From the NCBI GenBank assembly GCA_038049695.1, contig CP142453.1, positions 20,092,001 to 20,156,000 of the forward strand: a stretch of DNA of 64,000 nucleotides. The letters are read 5' to 3'. The position numbers were made by a program, and so were the translations under genes. Every line of letters starts with the position of its first letter. Within the stretch, counting starts at the first letter, position 1. Under the pieces are notes generated by a model. That model had not been told where the DNA came from. It did no database searches and saw nothing but the letters and a program-made list of their open reading frames with translations. The stretch is from Cinnamomum chago (Eukaryota > Streptophyta > Magnoliopsida > Laurales > Lauraceae). Positions 33,801 through 45,607 of the stretch are shown one piece after another.

Positions 33801-36635
33801 ATTTTGTCAGATCTTTGGTTATGCCAATCTATATTTGGTGATCTCGCATTTCAAAGCCTTTCAAAGTTTCAATGCCTGAAATTGAAGTAGTAGTGTTTTT
33901 TTCCCCTTCTTTTTGGTCTTGATTTATCTTCTAAATGCTGCAGATTCTGTGGACACATTGATGGCGGAAACCCATGAATTGGAAGGTTCTACTGTAGTTG
34001 TCGATCGAGCAACACCAAAGGCAACATACCAACACCACTACAGATTCCCTTGTTACTAGCCTATTTTTCTTTTTTCTTTGAAAACCAGAAACAAATCCTT
34101 GATTATGGATTTGGAAAGTTGTATTGTTTCTAAGTGAGCTGATGATTATGCTATAACATTGTTCTATCCGTTCTCGGCTTAGTAGCTAAGCCTAGTCTTG
34201 GTATTGACAGGAAGAAGATTTTAGGCGTTCGAGCAGAGTAATGCAGGGAGGTTATGGTGCTTATAATGCTTATATTTCAGCAGCAACTAGGTATGGGGCA
34301 CTAGGTGCCCCAACATTATATGATCATCCAACGTTTTATGGAAGTAAGTTAACCGATTCATGGATATTGGATACAGTTTTTGTTTCTCAAATGCAAACTA
34401 GTTTCATTGCCACTATTCATGATGTAAGAGTAACCAATTTCATGGATATTACACATTTTTTGTTTCTCAAATGCAAACTAGTTTCATTGGCACTATTCAT
34501 GATGTAGGACCTGCAGATACAGTTCGTGGCGTGGGGAAAAAGATATTTGTAGGGAGGCTTCCGCAGGAGGCTAGTGCTGAAGATCTACGCCAGTATTTTG
34601 CAAAATTTGGTCGTATCTTAGATGTCTATGTTCCTAAGGTAAATATTGGCATTGTTGGAACTTTTTCTGTGCAAATGATTCTCCTCATGGCAGCTGATTG
34701 GGACATGGGTTTCTTCATTAAATCAGGATCCGAAGAAAACAGGCCACAGGGGCTTTGGGTTTGTAACTTTTGCTGAAGATGGTGTGGCAGATCGTGTATC
34801 TCGGAGACCTCATGAAATTCTTGGACAGCAGGTATTGTATTTTCCTTGATCTTTGTTATGAACGTAGCTGATTGTATATGTCTACTGAAATGCATATTAG
34901 TATCTTCATGTATTGTATTTTGTGACAGTAGCTAGTATCTCCGCTTTCAGTTTTTACATCGAAAATACCTAGCAACTACCATTTCTCAATTTCTTCTCTG
35001 GTGGATGTGTAATTTTGTTCTTTCTGGAATGGATCCTAGTATAATGTCCATTTCTGGTATTGTCTCAGAAAAAAAAAATCCATTTATTGGTAGTTCGCTG
35101 GAAATACTTTACTATGACATTTCAACTGGAACCAGGGAAATAGGATCCTTCTATTACATGTTACTTCTATGATATTTTGTATTAGTTACAATAAGCTGGA
35201 AGAGAGTTTCTATGTGGTGTATGAAAACCCAGAAAGCATCATGATTCATGGGTGGACACTGATGTGTCTTGGCTCTCCAACCTCCAGTTTCCATAGTCAT
35301 TACCCAATAAAAAAGTACTACCGTCGTTAAGACTGAATGCCAAATCTGTCATCTTTCATTGGTTTGAAAACTTGTCTCCTCTCAACCAAGTTTTATTTTC
35401 AGTTATCATCACAATCACTTAACAAAATTTCTTTAGAATCTTCCTTCTCAATCCTTCTAGCTATGTGCATGTGAGAATGTGACATCAAAAGTAATAAGCG
35501 TCATTCTACTGAAAGGTTCAGTTGCTCATCCAGGGCCTGTTTGTTTGCGAGAGGGATAGAGTAAGAGTGGAGTAAGTGTCACATTATGCAATGAAGTTAA
35601 AGAGGAGTGGGTTGAAATAAAATGAGTAATGGGTTACTTTGCATGTGTTTGTATTGTGCATTTAGATTCACTAAATAGAGTTTCCATCACATGACAGACA
35701 AACTTGCTGATTTGCCCATAGGCATTTACCCAGACTTGAGATTACAGCATTTTCAGCAGTGGGTTCATAAATCATTGCTTTGCATTGTACTAGAGAGTTT
35801 AGGGCCTGTTTATTTGCAATTGAATACATAGCAAATCATGGTTAATGGCTCCGCCAAAGGATTAAAGAGGTGAAGTGTGAATGATATGAACTGAGGGGTG
35901 AAGGATATAAGGTAGCAATGTAGATGGGACCTTGATTTTCCTAGGATTTGAATTACTACGGTGATGGCTGGATATTTATTTCCATCTTTCTATGATTCAC
36001 TTTCCATTAAAGGGGACGTTATTTGATGGTCAATTTTTGTATATTCACCTTGGCTCTTCATCTTTGACAACTTATGTCATGAATTCCTATGTATTCCATG
36101 CAAACAAATGGATCATTCATAAGCATATCATATAAATTGTCCCGTGAGGAAATGATTCTAAGTCTGTCCGAAATGAAGACGGAGTCCTTGGTAGCAAAAA
36201 TTGATGTAAAATACTTTCAAATTTTTAATAAATATATTATACTTGTACCCTTACATAAGGGTAAACTTTGTTTTTCATTCTTCCTTTATAGACTTCATTT
36301 GTATTATACCTTGTGTGCAGGTTGCCATCGATTCAGCTGCCCCACTTGATGATGCTGGTCCAAGCACAAGTTACATGGAGTCCGCAGAAGCAGCATATGG
36401 AGGATATGGTCCTATGCGTAGTAGTAGCTATGGCAGATTTTATGGGAGCATGGATTTTGATGATGTGAGTATATCTCTGCTTATAAGTGAGCATTTATGA
36501 AAAGCGCTTTTTATTTCAACAGTGTGTCATGTGTTTGAATGAATTTCTTCTGGGTTCTATCTACAGTGGGGAGGTTACGCGGGTGGCAGTGGTGGCAGGT
36601 CTTCTCGAATGGACATGAGGTATAGGCCATATTGA
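21883..36635 (+). CDS. Three-RRM hnRNP-like RNA-binding protein
   Basis: Thirteen coding exons join in phase into 362 residues: 21883-21900, 22014-22103, 24264-24329, 27566-27631, 28176-28264, 28371-28416, 28547-28601, 33944-34020, 34211-34343, 34508-34638, 34727-34831, 36321-36464, 36567-36635. RRM1 (about 4-80) has LVVLGIPW and RGFGYVTF. RRM2 (about 92-168) has RIFVAKIP and RGIGFITF. RRM3 (about 224-298) has KIFVGRLP and RGFGFVTF. A Gly/Tyr/Ser-rich tail ends RYRPY. Such proteins bind RNA in the nucleus and affect processing or stability; the closest family I recall is the plant group containing At4g36960. All introns are GT-AG except the one after exon 8, which starts GC. Introns 2, 3, 7 and 11 are long and carry repeats. 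The start ATG lies in CGCCATGG, a good context. All three RRMs look intact. Confidence 0.92.
23161..23694. repeat. Near-perfect 267 bp tandem duplication in intron 2 of the RRM gene
   Basis: Copy 1 is 23161-23427 and copy 2 is 23428-23694, head to tail with no spacer. I count only about three or four differences (for example CTTTCAAG versus CTATCAAG, and TTTTCTCAG versus TTTTCTAAG). It lies wholly inside the intron. Confidence 0.93.
25503..26303. mobile_element. TIR element of about 0.8 kb in intron 3 of the RRM gene
   Basis: Begins GGATCAAAATAGCGG and ends CCGCTATTTTTATCC, inverted with one mismatch in 15. The interior repeats motifs such as GCTAC, CACTAT and AACCACTAT near both ends. No transposase frame. 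Flanking target duplication not identified, so the superfamily is open. Confidence 0.6.
30614..30806. mobile_element. hAT-type MITE in intron 7 of the RRM gene
   Basis: 193 bp starting CAGGGGCAGAACC and ending CCCACCCCTG. The flanking 8-mers GAAGGGAA (30606-30613) and GAAGGGAC (30807-30814) match at 7 of 8 positions, as expected for a hAT insertion. The start resembles that of the larger element at 40592. Confidence 0.75.
34348..34507 (+). repeat. 80 bp tandem duplication covering the 3' splice site of intron 9
   Basis: Units 34348-34427 and 34428-34507, sharing TTTCTCAAATGCAAACTAG and CACTATTCATGATGTA. The second unit ends GATGTAG at the used acceptor of exon 10. The first ends GATGTAAG, so the equivalent position is altered. 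Confidence 0.88.
35812..36112. mobile_element. MITE-like element in intron 11 of the RRM gene
   Basis: Starts GGGCCTGTTTATTTGC...GAATACATAG and ends with a diverged inverted copy CTATGTATTCCATGC...AAATGGATC. Inverted ends of about 28-30 bases flank roughly 300 bp with no coding potential. Another GGGCCTGTTTGTTTGC end in the same orientation lies at 35536. Target duplication not identified. Confidence 0.55.
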
Positions 36636-36745
36636 AGTTCTAATGCTGTGTTACACAGGCTCCTGGATTTATTATCTTGAATGGACTGGAGGTATATAGG
36701 CCATATTGAAGTTCTGATGCCCTGTTTCACATGCTCCTGGATTTA
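36601..36745 (+). repeat. 74 bp tandem duplication spanning the stop codon of the RRM gene
   Basis: AGGTATAGGCCATATTGAAG (stop codon TGA at 36633-36635) recurs 74 bases downstream as GGTATATAGGCCATATTGAAG-like sequence. Both copies are followed by GTTCT(A/G)ATG and CTCCTGGATTTA. The second copy lies in the 3' UTR. Confidence 0.85.
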
Positions 36746-39003
36746 TAAAACTCACTCAAATCGTGGTTGAACTACTCTTTGAGACTTTGACATTTTAGGA
36801 AGTTGGTTTTTATTAACTTGTGATTTGACTCTTGTTTTGTTTTTTTTTTTTTTTTCTTTTTTATTGTCTTGGACGTGATTCTATGGATGATATATACAAC
36901 TTAAGAAGCAACTCATTATATGTCTATATAAGATCAGTTAACAAGCTCGAAGTGTTTTCTTAAGAATAACTTTATTCTTTCTGCTTGCGGTTTAACTGTT
37001 GTGGCGGAAAACACACGTCGCAGAAATGGAAATAGGTTTTTTTTTTCAACTCCTGGTATTTTGTCTCCATCCCAACTAGATGAAGTTGTTGGGGCCAATA
37101 TAGAACATTTTCTAATTTTTGCCAGAGTGTTCCCTTCTTAATTAACTGCAGTGGACATGAACCGTTCGCGTGATAAGGTGTTATAAAATTGTCTGGTTGA
37201 AGTGTTTTCTTTTGAACAAAGGAACAATCTTGCTATTTGGAATCGGGATCCTCATGAGGGTTTTGACCCATGGTGGCCGTGAGTGGATCAATCAAGTTAT
37301 CGTGGACCAGCCCCTGCCTTGGATGGGGCAGCAGTCCCACATAAATGGCAGGCTGCCTCACGGTGCGGTCCGCTCATGGCCACTGTGGGGTAAACACTCA
37401 CAGGATCTGGGCGCACGCAGCTATTTGACATTTAGGCTGTCTTACTCTTACCTGTGCACATGATTTACTAAATTTATTGCTCTGATTGCAAGGTAAATGT
37501 AGGACGTCTCACTCACCGAATTCCTTGGTTTGTGTTATGCTGAGGATGTCTTATTATTATTTGTTGTGCTATTGAGTTACACGTAGTACTTTAAACTTGA
37601 AGATCCAGGGATCGGCTAAAGTAGACCTTAATATAAGAAGGGAAAATGAAATCTTGAATGGATGTCCTCTGTTAAGAGCCGCGAGATCCATGGGAGGTGT
37701 GAAAATAAATTTCATGTTGTGTGTGATGCATACCTTGACGTATTATTTGCATCTTTTAATAAGACGGAATGACACAAGTTGGTGCCACTGTTGTGGAACG
37801 ACCAGAGCAAGAGAGGGTCTGCTTTTTCCTTCTCATCTTTTTGCGGTTGTGGATAATCATGTCCTATATGGATTAGCTTGGTCAAATGAATCCATCATTT
37901 CCTCTAAGGACTTTTGTGCAACGAGAGGATTTTACACTGAAGGTTCTTTTTTTTCTTTTTCCATGGGGAAGAGGGATTATGTCTTCTAATTTTATTGTTT
38001 AGAAGGAAAATCAAAGTTCATTCTATCGAGAAAAATCAGTTTTATTATTATTTTTTTCCTTTTTCAGCAAGGAAAGTGAGTTACACCAAACAACGATGCA
38101 GTTGGTTGCAAGGAAAATTAGAACAAATTCTCTATTGCTCAATCTTGCTTAAGTGGGTTCTGCAATAAATTTGCTCCATCGAACAGTGTTTTTAGGCCGA
38201 GTTGATGTCATAAGGCTCCTCTAAAATCTCGATGAAGTTAAAAGCTAAATGATACCACTAGCAATACTGACGTAGATGATCTGCTTATATATCATGGTCC
38301 AAGTAACTTCTAAGATTGATTTTATATTGCTTATATCAATCTTTCTTGTAACATGGGTTCAACGATTGGTACACCATTAAATGACTTACTAAGATATCAT
38401 GATATCCAATCACCCATCATTATGTTTCTAGATGAAATGAAACAAACTAAGAAACACACCATTCAATATATCAAAAGGAATTCAAAAATAAAATAAAATC
38501 CCGTGCTTTCGCAATCTTGTATTGATTTTCTATTGTTCAACAAGGTGGTGTGGCCAACCCATCAGAAGAAAACCAACTTTTGATTCCTGAAGCACACAAT
38601 TGAATTGAGCTCCTTATAACTGGATTCCTTGACTCACTATTGTTCCCCACTTGCATTAAAGGTGCATTAGGTTACGTTTGTCTGATTTGACGACCACCCT
38701 CCTCGAACCCTTGGCCTGTTCCACGTCCTTCTAATCATGGAACCAGAGAGATATAGGGAAGATGGGTCATGTTGGTCTGATTTGAGAATAGCTGGTATTG
38801 CTGCTGTTGCTTTGTTTTGATCTCATTCACATTCATTACTACTAGATTAGGGACTTGAAATGTGATATCCGAAACAGAGAGTGTTCGACAGTTGTAACAG
38901 TAAATGGAACAACGTATAAACACACAACTTGAACTCGTTTTTACAAATGTTCAAATCGATTTCAACCGTTTTCTTCCCATGATGAAGAGAGGAAAACAAC
39001 TCT
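36746..39003. other. Intergenic region between the RRM gene and the membrane protein gene
   Basis: The left part is 3' UTR and flank, with a T-run near 36840-36856. An imperfect foldback sits at 37255-37400. A 130-residue frame at 37597-37989 shows no recognisable motif. The right end, about 38700-39003, is probably the 3' UTR of the minus-strand gene. Confidence 0.4.
37255..37400. repeat. Imperfect foldback of about 145 bp
   Basis: Left arm GACCCATGGTGGCCGTGAGT, right arm the inverted relative CGCTCATGGCCACTGTGGGG. They pair imperfectly over about 25 bases with a loop of roughly 90. It could be a very short MITE or a chance hairpin. Confidence 0.4.
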
Positions 39004-39966
39004 TTACCCCCCATAAACATCACCACCAGCCTTTGCATCTAGCCTAACATACCCTTGAAGCACATCCTGCAACGCGTTCTTCTCAACACTCTCATGATGA
39101 AAGCTCTTGCACACATAGTAAAAAACACTTTGCACTAGCAGCCACGAGAGATTCACAACCACCATGAGAAGCACCAAAACCACACCCACCAAGACCCTCA
39201 CCCACATCTCAATTCCAATGATCCCTCCTCCATACATCACCACTCTATCAAACGCCCGAGAGATCCACTGAAAAAGGACTAGGTACCCCATCACAAGAAT
39301 CAACGCAGTCCATCTCTTCCCTTCGAGCAACACCCAGCTTTTCTTCATCGCTTCTCGCCCATAGACCGGCTCCAATACTGACACCGTCGTCGTGAGTTGC
39401 CACACTACTGTCACCCAGAGGTGCGCCACCAAGAACAGGAGGACAACGATGAAGAGTGTGAAGAGGTAGAAATAATGGTGGGTTGCAAGGATTGCAATTG
39501 TGGTGATGATAGCTATAGAGTAGAAGACGACATTGATGACGAACACGAGGAGGAATACCCAGAGGAAGGAGATGAAGATGCGAGGGAAGATGCGGGGGAG
39601 CGCGGAGATGGTGGTGGAGAAGGTGGCGACGTTGAAGGTGTAGAGGGAGGCGATGGTGTAGACGGTGGCGGCAGTGGAGAGGAGGGAAAAAATGAACAGG
39701 AGAAGGAGATGGATGGATTGGGAGAGGATGGTGACGGTGAAGTAAATTTGTTGAGTGCTGGGAGTGGTGGAGTGACCGCGATAGTGTTTGTCTACAAGAT
39801 AATATATGGCAGAGGAATCAAGTAAGATGAAAAGAGAGAGTGGGAGTATGAGGAGGAGGGTGATGAGGAAGAAGGTCTTGGGAGATGATTTTGGGATTGC
39901 TATTGAATGCTGGACGATTGATAGTAGGGACAAGTGTTGGATCTCTCCTCCTGCTATGAAATCCAT
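39004..39966 (-). CDS. Plant multi-pass membrane protein of unknown function
   Basis: Intronless minus-strand frame of 320 residues from ATG at 39966 to TAA at 39004. It has about six hydrophobic stretches, roughly 31-50, 75-110, 127-155, 160-190, 219-236 and 257-285. Between the fourth and fifth is the polar motif [18 protein letters not shown]. That motif and layout match a plant-specific family that I recall from Arabidopsis At1g31130 and At4g19950, often labelled polyadenylate-binding protein 1-B-binding protein without good functional support. The N-terminus is soluble and has no obvious cleaved signal. The protein probably sits in an internal membrane, with no known activity. The valine- and isoleucine-rich segments look intact and there is no frame damage. 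Confidence 0.85.
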   Translation of the reverse strand: MDFIAGGEIQHLSLLSIVQHSIAIPKSSPKTFFLITLLLILPLSLFILLDSSAIYYLVDKHYRGHSTTPSTQQIYFTVTILSQSIHLLLLFIFSLLSTAATVYTIASLYTFNVATFSTTISALPRIFPRIFISFLWVFLLVFVINVVFYSIAIITTIAILATHHYFYLFTLFIVVLLFLVAHLWVTVVWQLTTTVSVLEPVYGREAMKKSWVLLEGKRWTALILVMGYLVLFQWISRAFDRVVMYGGGIIGIEMWVRVLVGVVLVLLMVVVNLSWLLVQSVFYYVCKSFHHESVEKNALQDVLQGYVRLDAKAGGDVYGG

Positions 39967-39973
39967 TTGGTTT

Positions 39974-40083
<110 letters not shown>

Positions 40084-40225
40084 GTTCTGTCTGTCTGGTT
40101 TGTTTTTGTGGTGATCCTTTTTTAAAGGGATGAGAAGGAAAGAAGATTGAAACAGGAAAGGAGAAGAACGGGGAAAATGTGATGGAAAATAACAGATTTT
40201 GATTGGTATTGGTGGGATAGACCAG

Positions 40226-40233
40226 TTTTTATA
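40226..40233 (-). promoter_or_regulatory. Candidate TATA box of the membrane protein gene
   Basis: TATAAAAA on the minus strand about 260 bp upstream of the ATG, with pyrimidine-rich sequence and the CT microsatellite between. It would give a 5' UTR of about 230 bases. Confidence 0.5.
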
Positions 40234-40591
40234 GGGATGGTGTTGTCATTTTATTTCCATATTGCGCATGCATTGCAGCATGGAAAATGTGAGTTTAGCT
40301 GCCCGGTTGTGTTTTTGGTTCCATGACACAAAACAAATGTTTTCCCGAGTTAAAATGGATGTGAGATTAAGGGCCCGTTTCTTTACTATAATTCCCGACT
40401 AGAATTCTAGTAGTTGGAGTTTTTCAGACATGATGACATTTCCAAATCCCTCGTTTCTTGACAAGTATTTATGAATTCTAGCATATGATAAGTCCCAATT
40501 AGCCTTTAGGAATTCAGGAATTTCACATTCTTTGTATTTTGGTGGAATTTCAAAATGCTCTTTCCCTTATAATCTGAGATCATAGTTCAAG

Positions 40592-42447
40592 CAGGGGCGG
40601 AACCACAGTAGGGCCTGGGGGGGCCCTGGCCCCCCCCAGGCTTTGGAAATGTCTTGAAGATCACCACAACATGGCCCCCCCCAAGATTTTGTCCATCTGT
40701 CCATCCTGCCCTTTCCCTATTCTCATTTCCCCAAGACCCCAGCCCCTTTTACAAAACCTTTCCAGCCCTAATCCCTATCCCTTTTCCAAAACCCCTTTCC
40801 CACCATCCCTATTCGGTCCAACCCATCTCTGCCTTTTCCAAAACCTCTCCAGCCCCACCATCCCCTATTCAGTCCAACCATTATCTGGCTTTTCCAAAAC
40901 CTCTCCAACGGTCCAAGTGTCCAACCATTCTCTGCCGTGACTCGTGAGTCAAATGCCCATCCATTGAAGTTGTTGCTGTTGATATATCCGTCGCCGGTCG
41001 CACGGATTGTTGCGTGGAATAGTGAACACACCGGCTAGGCGACTAAGACTCAGGGCCTTGGAGCAGGTAATTTATAAAAGTTCTAAACCTATCATGTTTT
41101 AGTAAGTGTGATTGTGTGAAACTGTGAATGAATTCAAGAATAAATGGGTGGTAACTTGCTTCTTAAAATTTTTTATTTTGTTTTTGTTTTTGAGGGATTG
41201 GTGCTCAGGCTGAAGGAGTAGAGGTTTGGATTAAGATTTGGGGATTTTGATATTCAAGTAATGGATTTGAACTGTGGAGATGGGTTTTTGATGAGCTGCA
41301 GTTTGATGATGCAAATGCATCTTGAATCTTTACCATTGATTATGGAGAGAAGAAAAATGGATTTTTCCGTTTCTTCTTCTTTACCTGTTTAAGCTATATA
41401 AGATTGCATAAATGGAGAAGGGAGGTGAGAAGAGGAAATGAATATAGAGTCTGGGTGTACCCCACTACTGATCTTTGATCTGATCTGTTGGATTGGGGGG
41501 TTAGTCTTTTGAAATGGACTTTGGACCATTGGTTTTTGGAGAGAGAGGAAGAAGAGAAACTAAAGCGTTTGTGACTGTTCACTGTGGAAGGAAAGATGGC
41601 ATTGAATGTAGAGAATAGGAAATGGGTGCTGCCGCTGTTGCATTACAGAGAGTTCCATTTGGGTTTCATTATGCTCTAAAATGTTGTCTCTTCCTACACT
41701 CCTGTATTTTAACTTAACTGTTTCCAGTTAGTCTAGTTTCTTGTCTCTGCTGTCTGCAAACCATTGAGATAGCCGTGGTATAATCTTTTCCATATTAATC
41801 TGCATAGACAGTATTTCTGATTCTGAATGCATATACCTTTCACAAAAAGTAGTTTTAATCTCCTAAAATTAGTATAAAAGATCTCCAAAAGCCTCCCATA
41901 GCTTGTTCCAACAGGAAAATATGCATCAAACAAAAATATTTTTCAAGGCCTTTTCTATAGGAATAAGCTAGAAAGGGGACTTTGGAAGGCATTTCAATGT
42001 AGGTCAGGTACTTAGAAACTAGCTAGTTTTTTCTTGTTTGTGTGTACAACAGGAGGTTTTCTGTAAACATGCTTATGAAATTACCTCACATCCAATCTTA
42101 TGGATGGTGAGTGCAAGTGCTTCAGATACCCCCTGTTGATGGACCTTGCTTTCTACAACTCCAGAATTAAAAGAACGTCGAGTTCCATTTTGATAGATGA
42201 TTGAGTTAAAATGTACTCAGAAACAATTATTATACGACTTTTCTTTGCTTATATTTTGTTAAGGCTGAATATATACTGGTTTTAATTTTCATGTAAAATT
42301 AGTCTTGAATCGTAATATATTTTTCATGCTTGAACTTACAACTATGTCGAAAGAAAACTTAAAAATATGTTAGTTATAATAATTGGTAAAATAAAAATTT
42401 ATTCAAGTTTTGGCCCCCCCGCATATGAAATCCTGGTTCCGCCCCTG
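40592..42447. mobile_element. Non-autonomous hAT element, 1.86 kb
   Basis: Ends CAGGGGCGGAACCA and TGGTTCCGCCCCTG are exact inverted repeats of 14 bases. The 8 bp sequence AGTTCAAG flanks both sides exactly (40584-40591 and 42448-42455), the hAT hallmark. Subterminal tracts of C or G (GGCCCCCCC types) follow each end. No transposase domain is visible; the longest frames (about 90 residues around 40654-41031) are proline- or tryptophan-rich and unrecognised. The interior may include captured host DNA. Confidence 0.92.
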
Positions 42448-42455
42448 AGTTCAAG

Positions 42456-44391
42456 TCAGCGTATGCAGGTCATCACTCAACTCACCATAGCTATAGCTGG
42501 ATATGCTCCAGCTGAACCTCGGTTTGTGTTTTCATTGGCCCCATCCAATTTCTTATGATATGTGAAATGAGACATGAAATGGTAGAGAATTTCCCCCCGT
42601 CAGAACGCCTGTACATGGATGTTCCTTCCCAATGGCTAGGTCCTAGAAGTGGTGAAAATTAGTAGGGTCTCAAATTTTGGATGTTCACACCCATTGACAT
42701 ATATAGTGACTATTTGGCATGAAATGGCTAGGCTATATATGATTAGATAGGGTTGATTTTGAGAATACATATACCTATCTCCCATAAAATCTTCATCCTC
42801 CGTGCTCTTCATGGTTTTCAGTTTTCACGTATCTATATTAGCAATAAACTTTGCTCACATACTGCACCATCTTACTAGACTGTTTTTATATCTGTACATA
42901 CACATATTAAAAATGTTAGCTCTTTCATGAGAGGGCTTTTCGCCTCGACAGCCTAAACAAAGTGCTACAAAATCCTAATGGCATGTTGCGAAGGAAATCA
43001 TGAGACATTTTTTTCTTTCCTTTATGTTAGACCCATTTATTTATTTGGTATTTAATTAATGAGAACTCAAAGCAATGTAACCTATCAAGGACTAAAGTTG
43101 ATGGGTTAGAAGAGAGGATTCACCAATACCATCAAATAGTCTTCTCTTGGATAGTAAAGAGCTTAATTAGATAGTAAAGATATCCTAGCCATTACCTTGT
43201 TACCATAATAGATTGTAGGAAAGTAAGATTTCTACCTTCATGTTGCTTGTTTTGTTGCATTGTTGGTCCCAAGCTTGGATGAGAGAGGAGGTTAATCGTT
43301 AACGTTAACGTTAAGTTTATACTTGGTGATCAATGGGTAGAGAAAAAAAATTAAAAACTGATTTTCTTCTCTTTTGACATTGTCATTTAGGGATAGATAA
43401 TGCATGCCCTCCAAAGGCTTTGACTCACCCAGAGCATGATCTGCATATGCTAAGGGTAGGGATTGGACAACCTTGGGCCCGAGCCAGGTTCGCCCTTTGA
43501 CCCTCCTAGTTTTGGAGCCATCCATTTTTATAATGGTCCAGATTTCCAATTTCAATAGAAAGGTCAAAGGTGGAATTTAGATACGCATGATTTCCTCCTA
43601 CATATGTTCCCACATACAGAAGGATGATGTTGTCTTGATTGACAATGTGAAATTTAGGAGGAGCCCAACAATTTATTGGGCCCACACTTTGGTGATCCTG
43701 ATCCTTGACCTAATGAGCCACACCCATCACAATGAAATGTCCCATGAAACTAAATTTTTGCCGGGAGATCATAGCCCAGCTCCAATACTTGACCCTCATA
43801 ATTATGTGGAATGTGGCCTTTGCTATGCTTGGACAATTAAAAACAAGGTTCTGTATTGTCCCACAGGTGCAAATTGGGTCGAGCCAAACCCAAAACACTC
43901 CTGGCCCGAATGATGAAAAGTGAAAGCAGGGTTGGACTGTTCAATATAATCTCTCTTCTAAAAGAAAGTAACCCAAATGTTCGTGCATAAAACTAACCCA
44001 AGTCAACAGGCTCAGCCCAAATTGCACTCAAGTAAAGAATTTTCTATTTGGGTCAGGTTCGGGTGCGCTTACAATTCGATCCAGTAGAGTCAGGTTGGGT
44101 TTTGGTTCAAAGAAACTTGCCTGAGTTGCACCTTCAATTGGAGTAGACTGTAGACCTCTGATGAGTCTGGTTTAGCATACTGGGTTATTCTTGTTGGACC
44201 TGAAAAATGTGATTGGGCTTAGTGCGACATCCTGCGGCCCACTAGACGAAAGGTCTTGATCAAACGAAAGAGAAAATAACAAAACATGTATAGGGCCTGC
44301 AATTGAGGGTGATTTTTCTTACTGTAAATACTTGGGCCCTAGAAGGTTAGAAGGTGAGAGGGTTCAGACTGGAAAAAAAAAAGGTGAAAAA
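42456..44391. other. Intergenic region
   Basis: No gene recognised. A GTTAACGTTAACG stretch occurs near 43297-43313. Short frames around 43292-43913 lack motifs and sit in sequence containing GGGCCCACAC-type repeat DNA. Confidence 0.4.
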
Positions 44392-44463
44392 TGTGGCTGC
44401 TGGGATTCGAGCCCAGGTCTCCACGGCCACAACGTGGAATTCTAACCACTAAACTACAGCCAC
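44392..44463 (-). tRNA. trnH-GUG: tRNA-His (GUG)
   Basis: 72 bases on the minus strand. The acceptor stem GTGGCTG pairs perfectly with CAGCCAC, and the discriminator base is A. D-arm TAGTTTAGTGGTTAGA. Anticodon stem CCACG/CGTGG around the loop TTGTGGC gives anticodon GTG. T-arm CTGGG/CCCAG with loop CTCGAAT. No intron. A run of ten T on the minus strand (44373-44382) about ten bases past the 3' end is a good RNA polymerase III terminator. The close match to the plant nuclear tRNA-His sequence as I remember it, and the intact pairing, suggest a functional nuclear gene. Confidence 0.97.
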
Positions 44464-44536
44464 TTTGGTGTCCGTGTTTTTGGATATTTATTTATTTAAC
44501 CTAAGAATAAAATAAGTATATTAGGGCTTCCTTTAC

Positions 44537-44574
<38 letters not shown>

Positions 44575-45594
44575 ATAATTAGCAGAGAATCCATTGGTAA
44601 GTGGATAAAATAAAATGTGAATTTCAGAATTTTTGGGAAAATTAGTCTCAATAAATTTTTTTTTGACGCATTCTCAAGATTTTTCCGTCTATTTTTGTTT
44701 TTATACAAAATGCTTATAAGAATATCTCAAAGTTGGAAGTTTCATTTCAATTAGAAATTCTCTATTTGTTTTATCATCTTAGAAGCTGAAAAAGACTTGT
44801 AAACATGAAAACGATCATGCTATAAAATGATAAAACATATTATGCATAAAACATATTATAAAGAGATTCTAGAGGATACAAGCTTTTAAAAATGTTAGAC
44901 TAAAAACTGAAAGAACATATTATGCATAACAAAAGCAGTTTAATTATAATTATAAGAAAAAAAAGGTTTAAAATGCATAAAAAGTGGTCGAAGCTAAAAG
45001 AGTTACTAATTAAAATTAGGGTTCGTTTGTTTACACATATATCCGATGAATCCAACCATTAATGCCATTATAAAAATAAATTCTATTTAACCTTTTGTTT
45101 TTTGATTTATGATTTTACCATCATTTTTCACTGTCAATTGCTTCTGATTGATCTTACAATAATGATGGGTTTCAAGTAAGAATTGTGTGAATTGCCCTAG
45201 TAGTGTAGATTTTGCAAACATGAACAAAATGAGCTTCTTTTGGTAGACGTCTCTTCAAAGAAGATGAAGAGATCCATTGTGCTTGTAACTTGTAAGCTTG
45301 TAAATTAGTGTGATCATTGTAAGCTTGTAACCCTGTCATTTACTCTAAAGTTCCACAATCTTCTCATTCTTTTGTAGGCAGTTTTAAGTTCCTCATCCTC
45401 TTTTTCATATTTATCTGTCCAAGTACCCAGACTCTCTGAGAAGCCAACCTTTAATTTGTGCCAAACCTTCTTCACCTATATTTGTCCCTTTACATGCTCC
45501 TTTCCATGTTAGTGTAAGTGTGTGTCTTGCTCCTCTTGGCTGTTGCCCAATGTTGTGAAAAGCTTCTATGACCATCTTCATGCTTAACACATTC
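44464..45594. other. AT-rich intergenic stretch
   Basis: Contains an AT microsatellite at about 44538-44571. No gene, RNA or bounded element seen. Confidence 0.4.
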
Positions 45595-45607
45595 AAGTTT
45601 TTATCAA

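Noticed and set aside
37597..37989. 130-residue plus-strand frame as a gene
   Set aside because: No motif, no promoter and low-complexity surroundings; probably chance.
39397..39825. Acidic 142-residue plus-strand frame
   Set aside because: It is the antisense shadow of the valine- and isoleucine-coding membrane protein gene.
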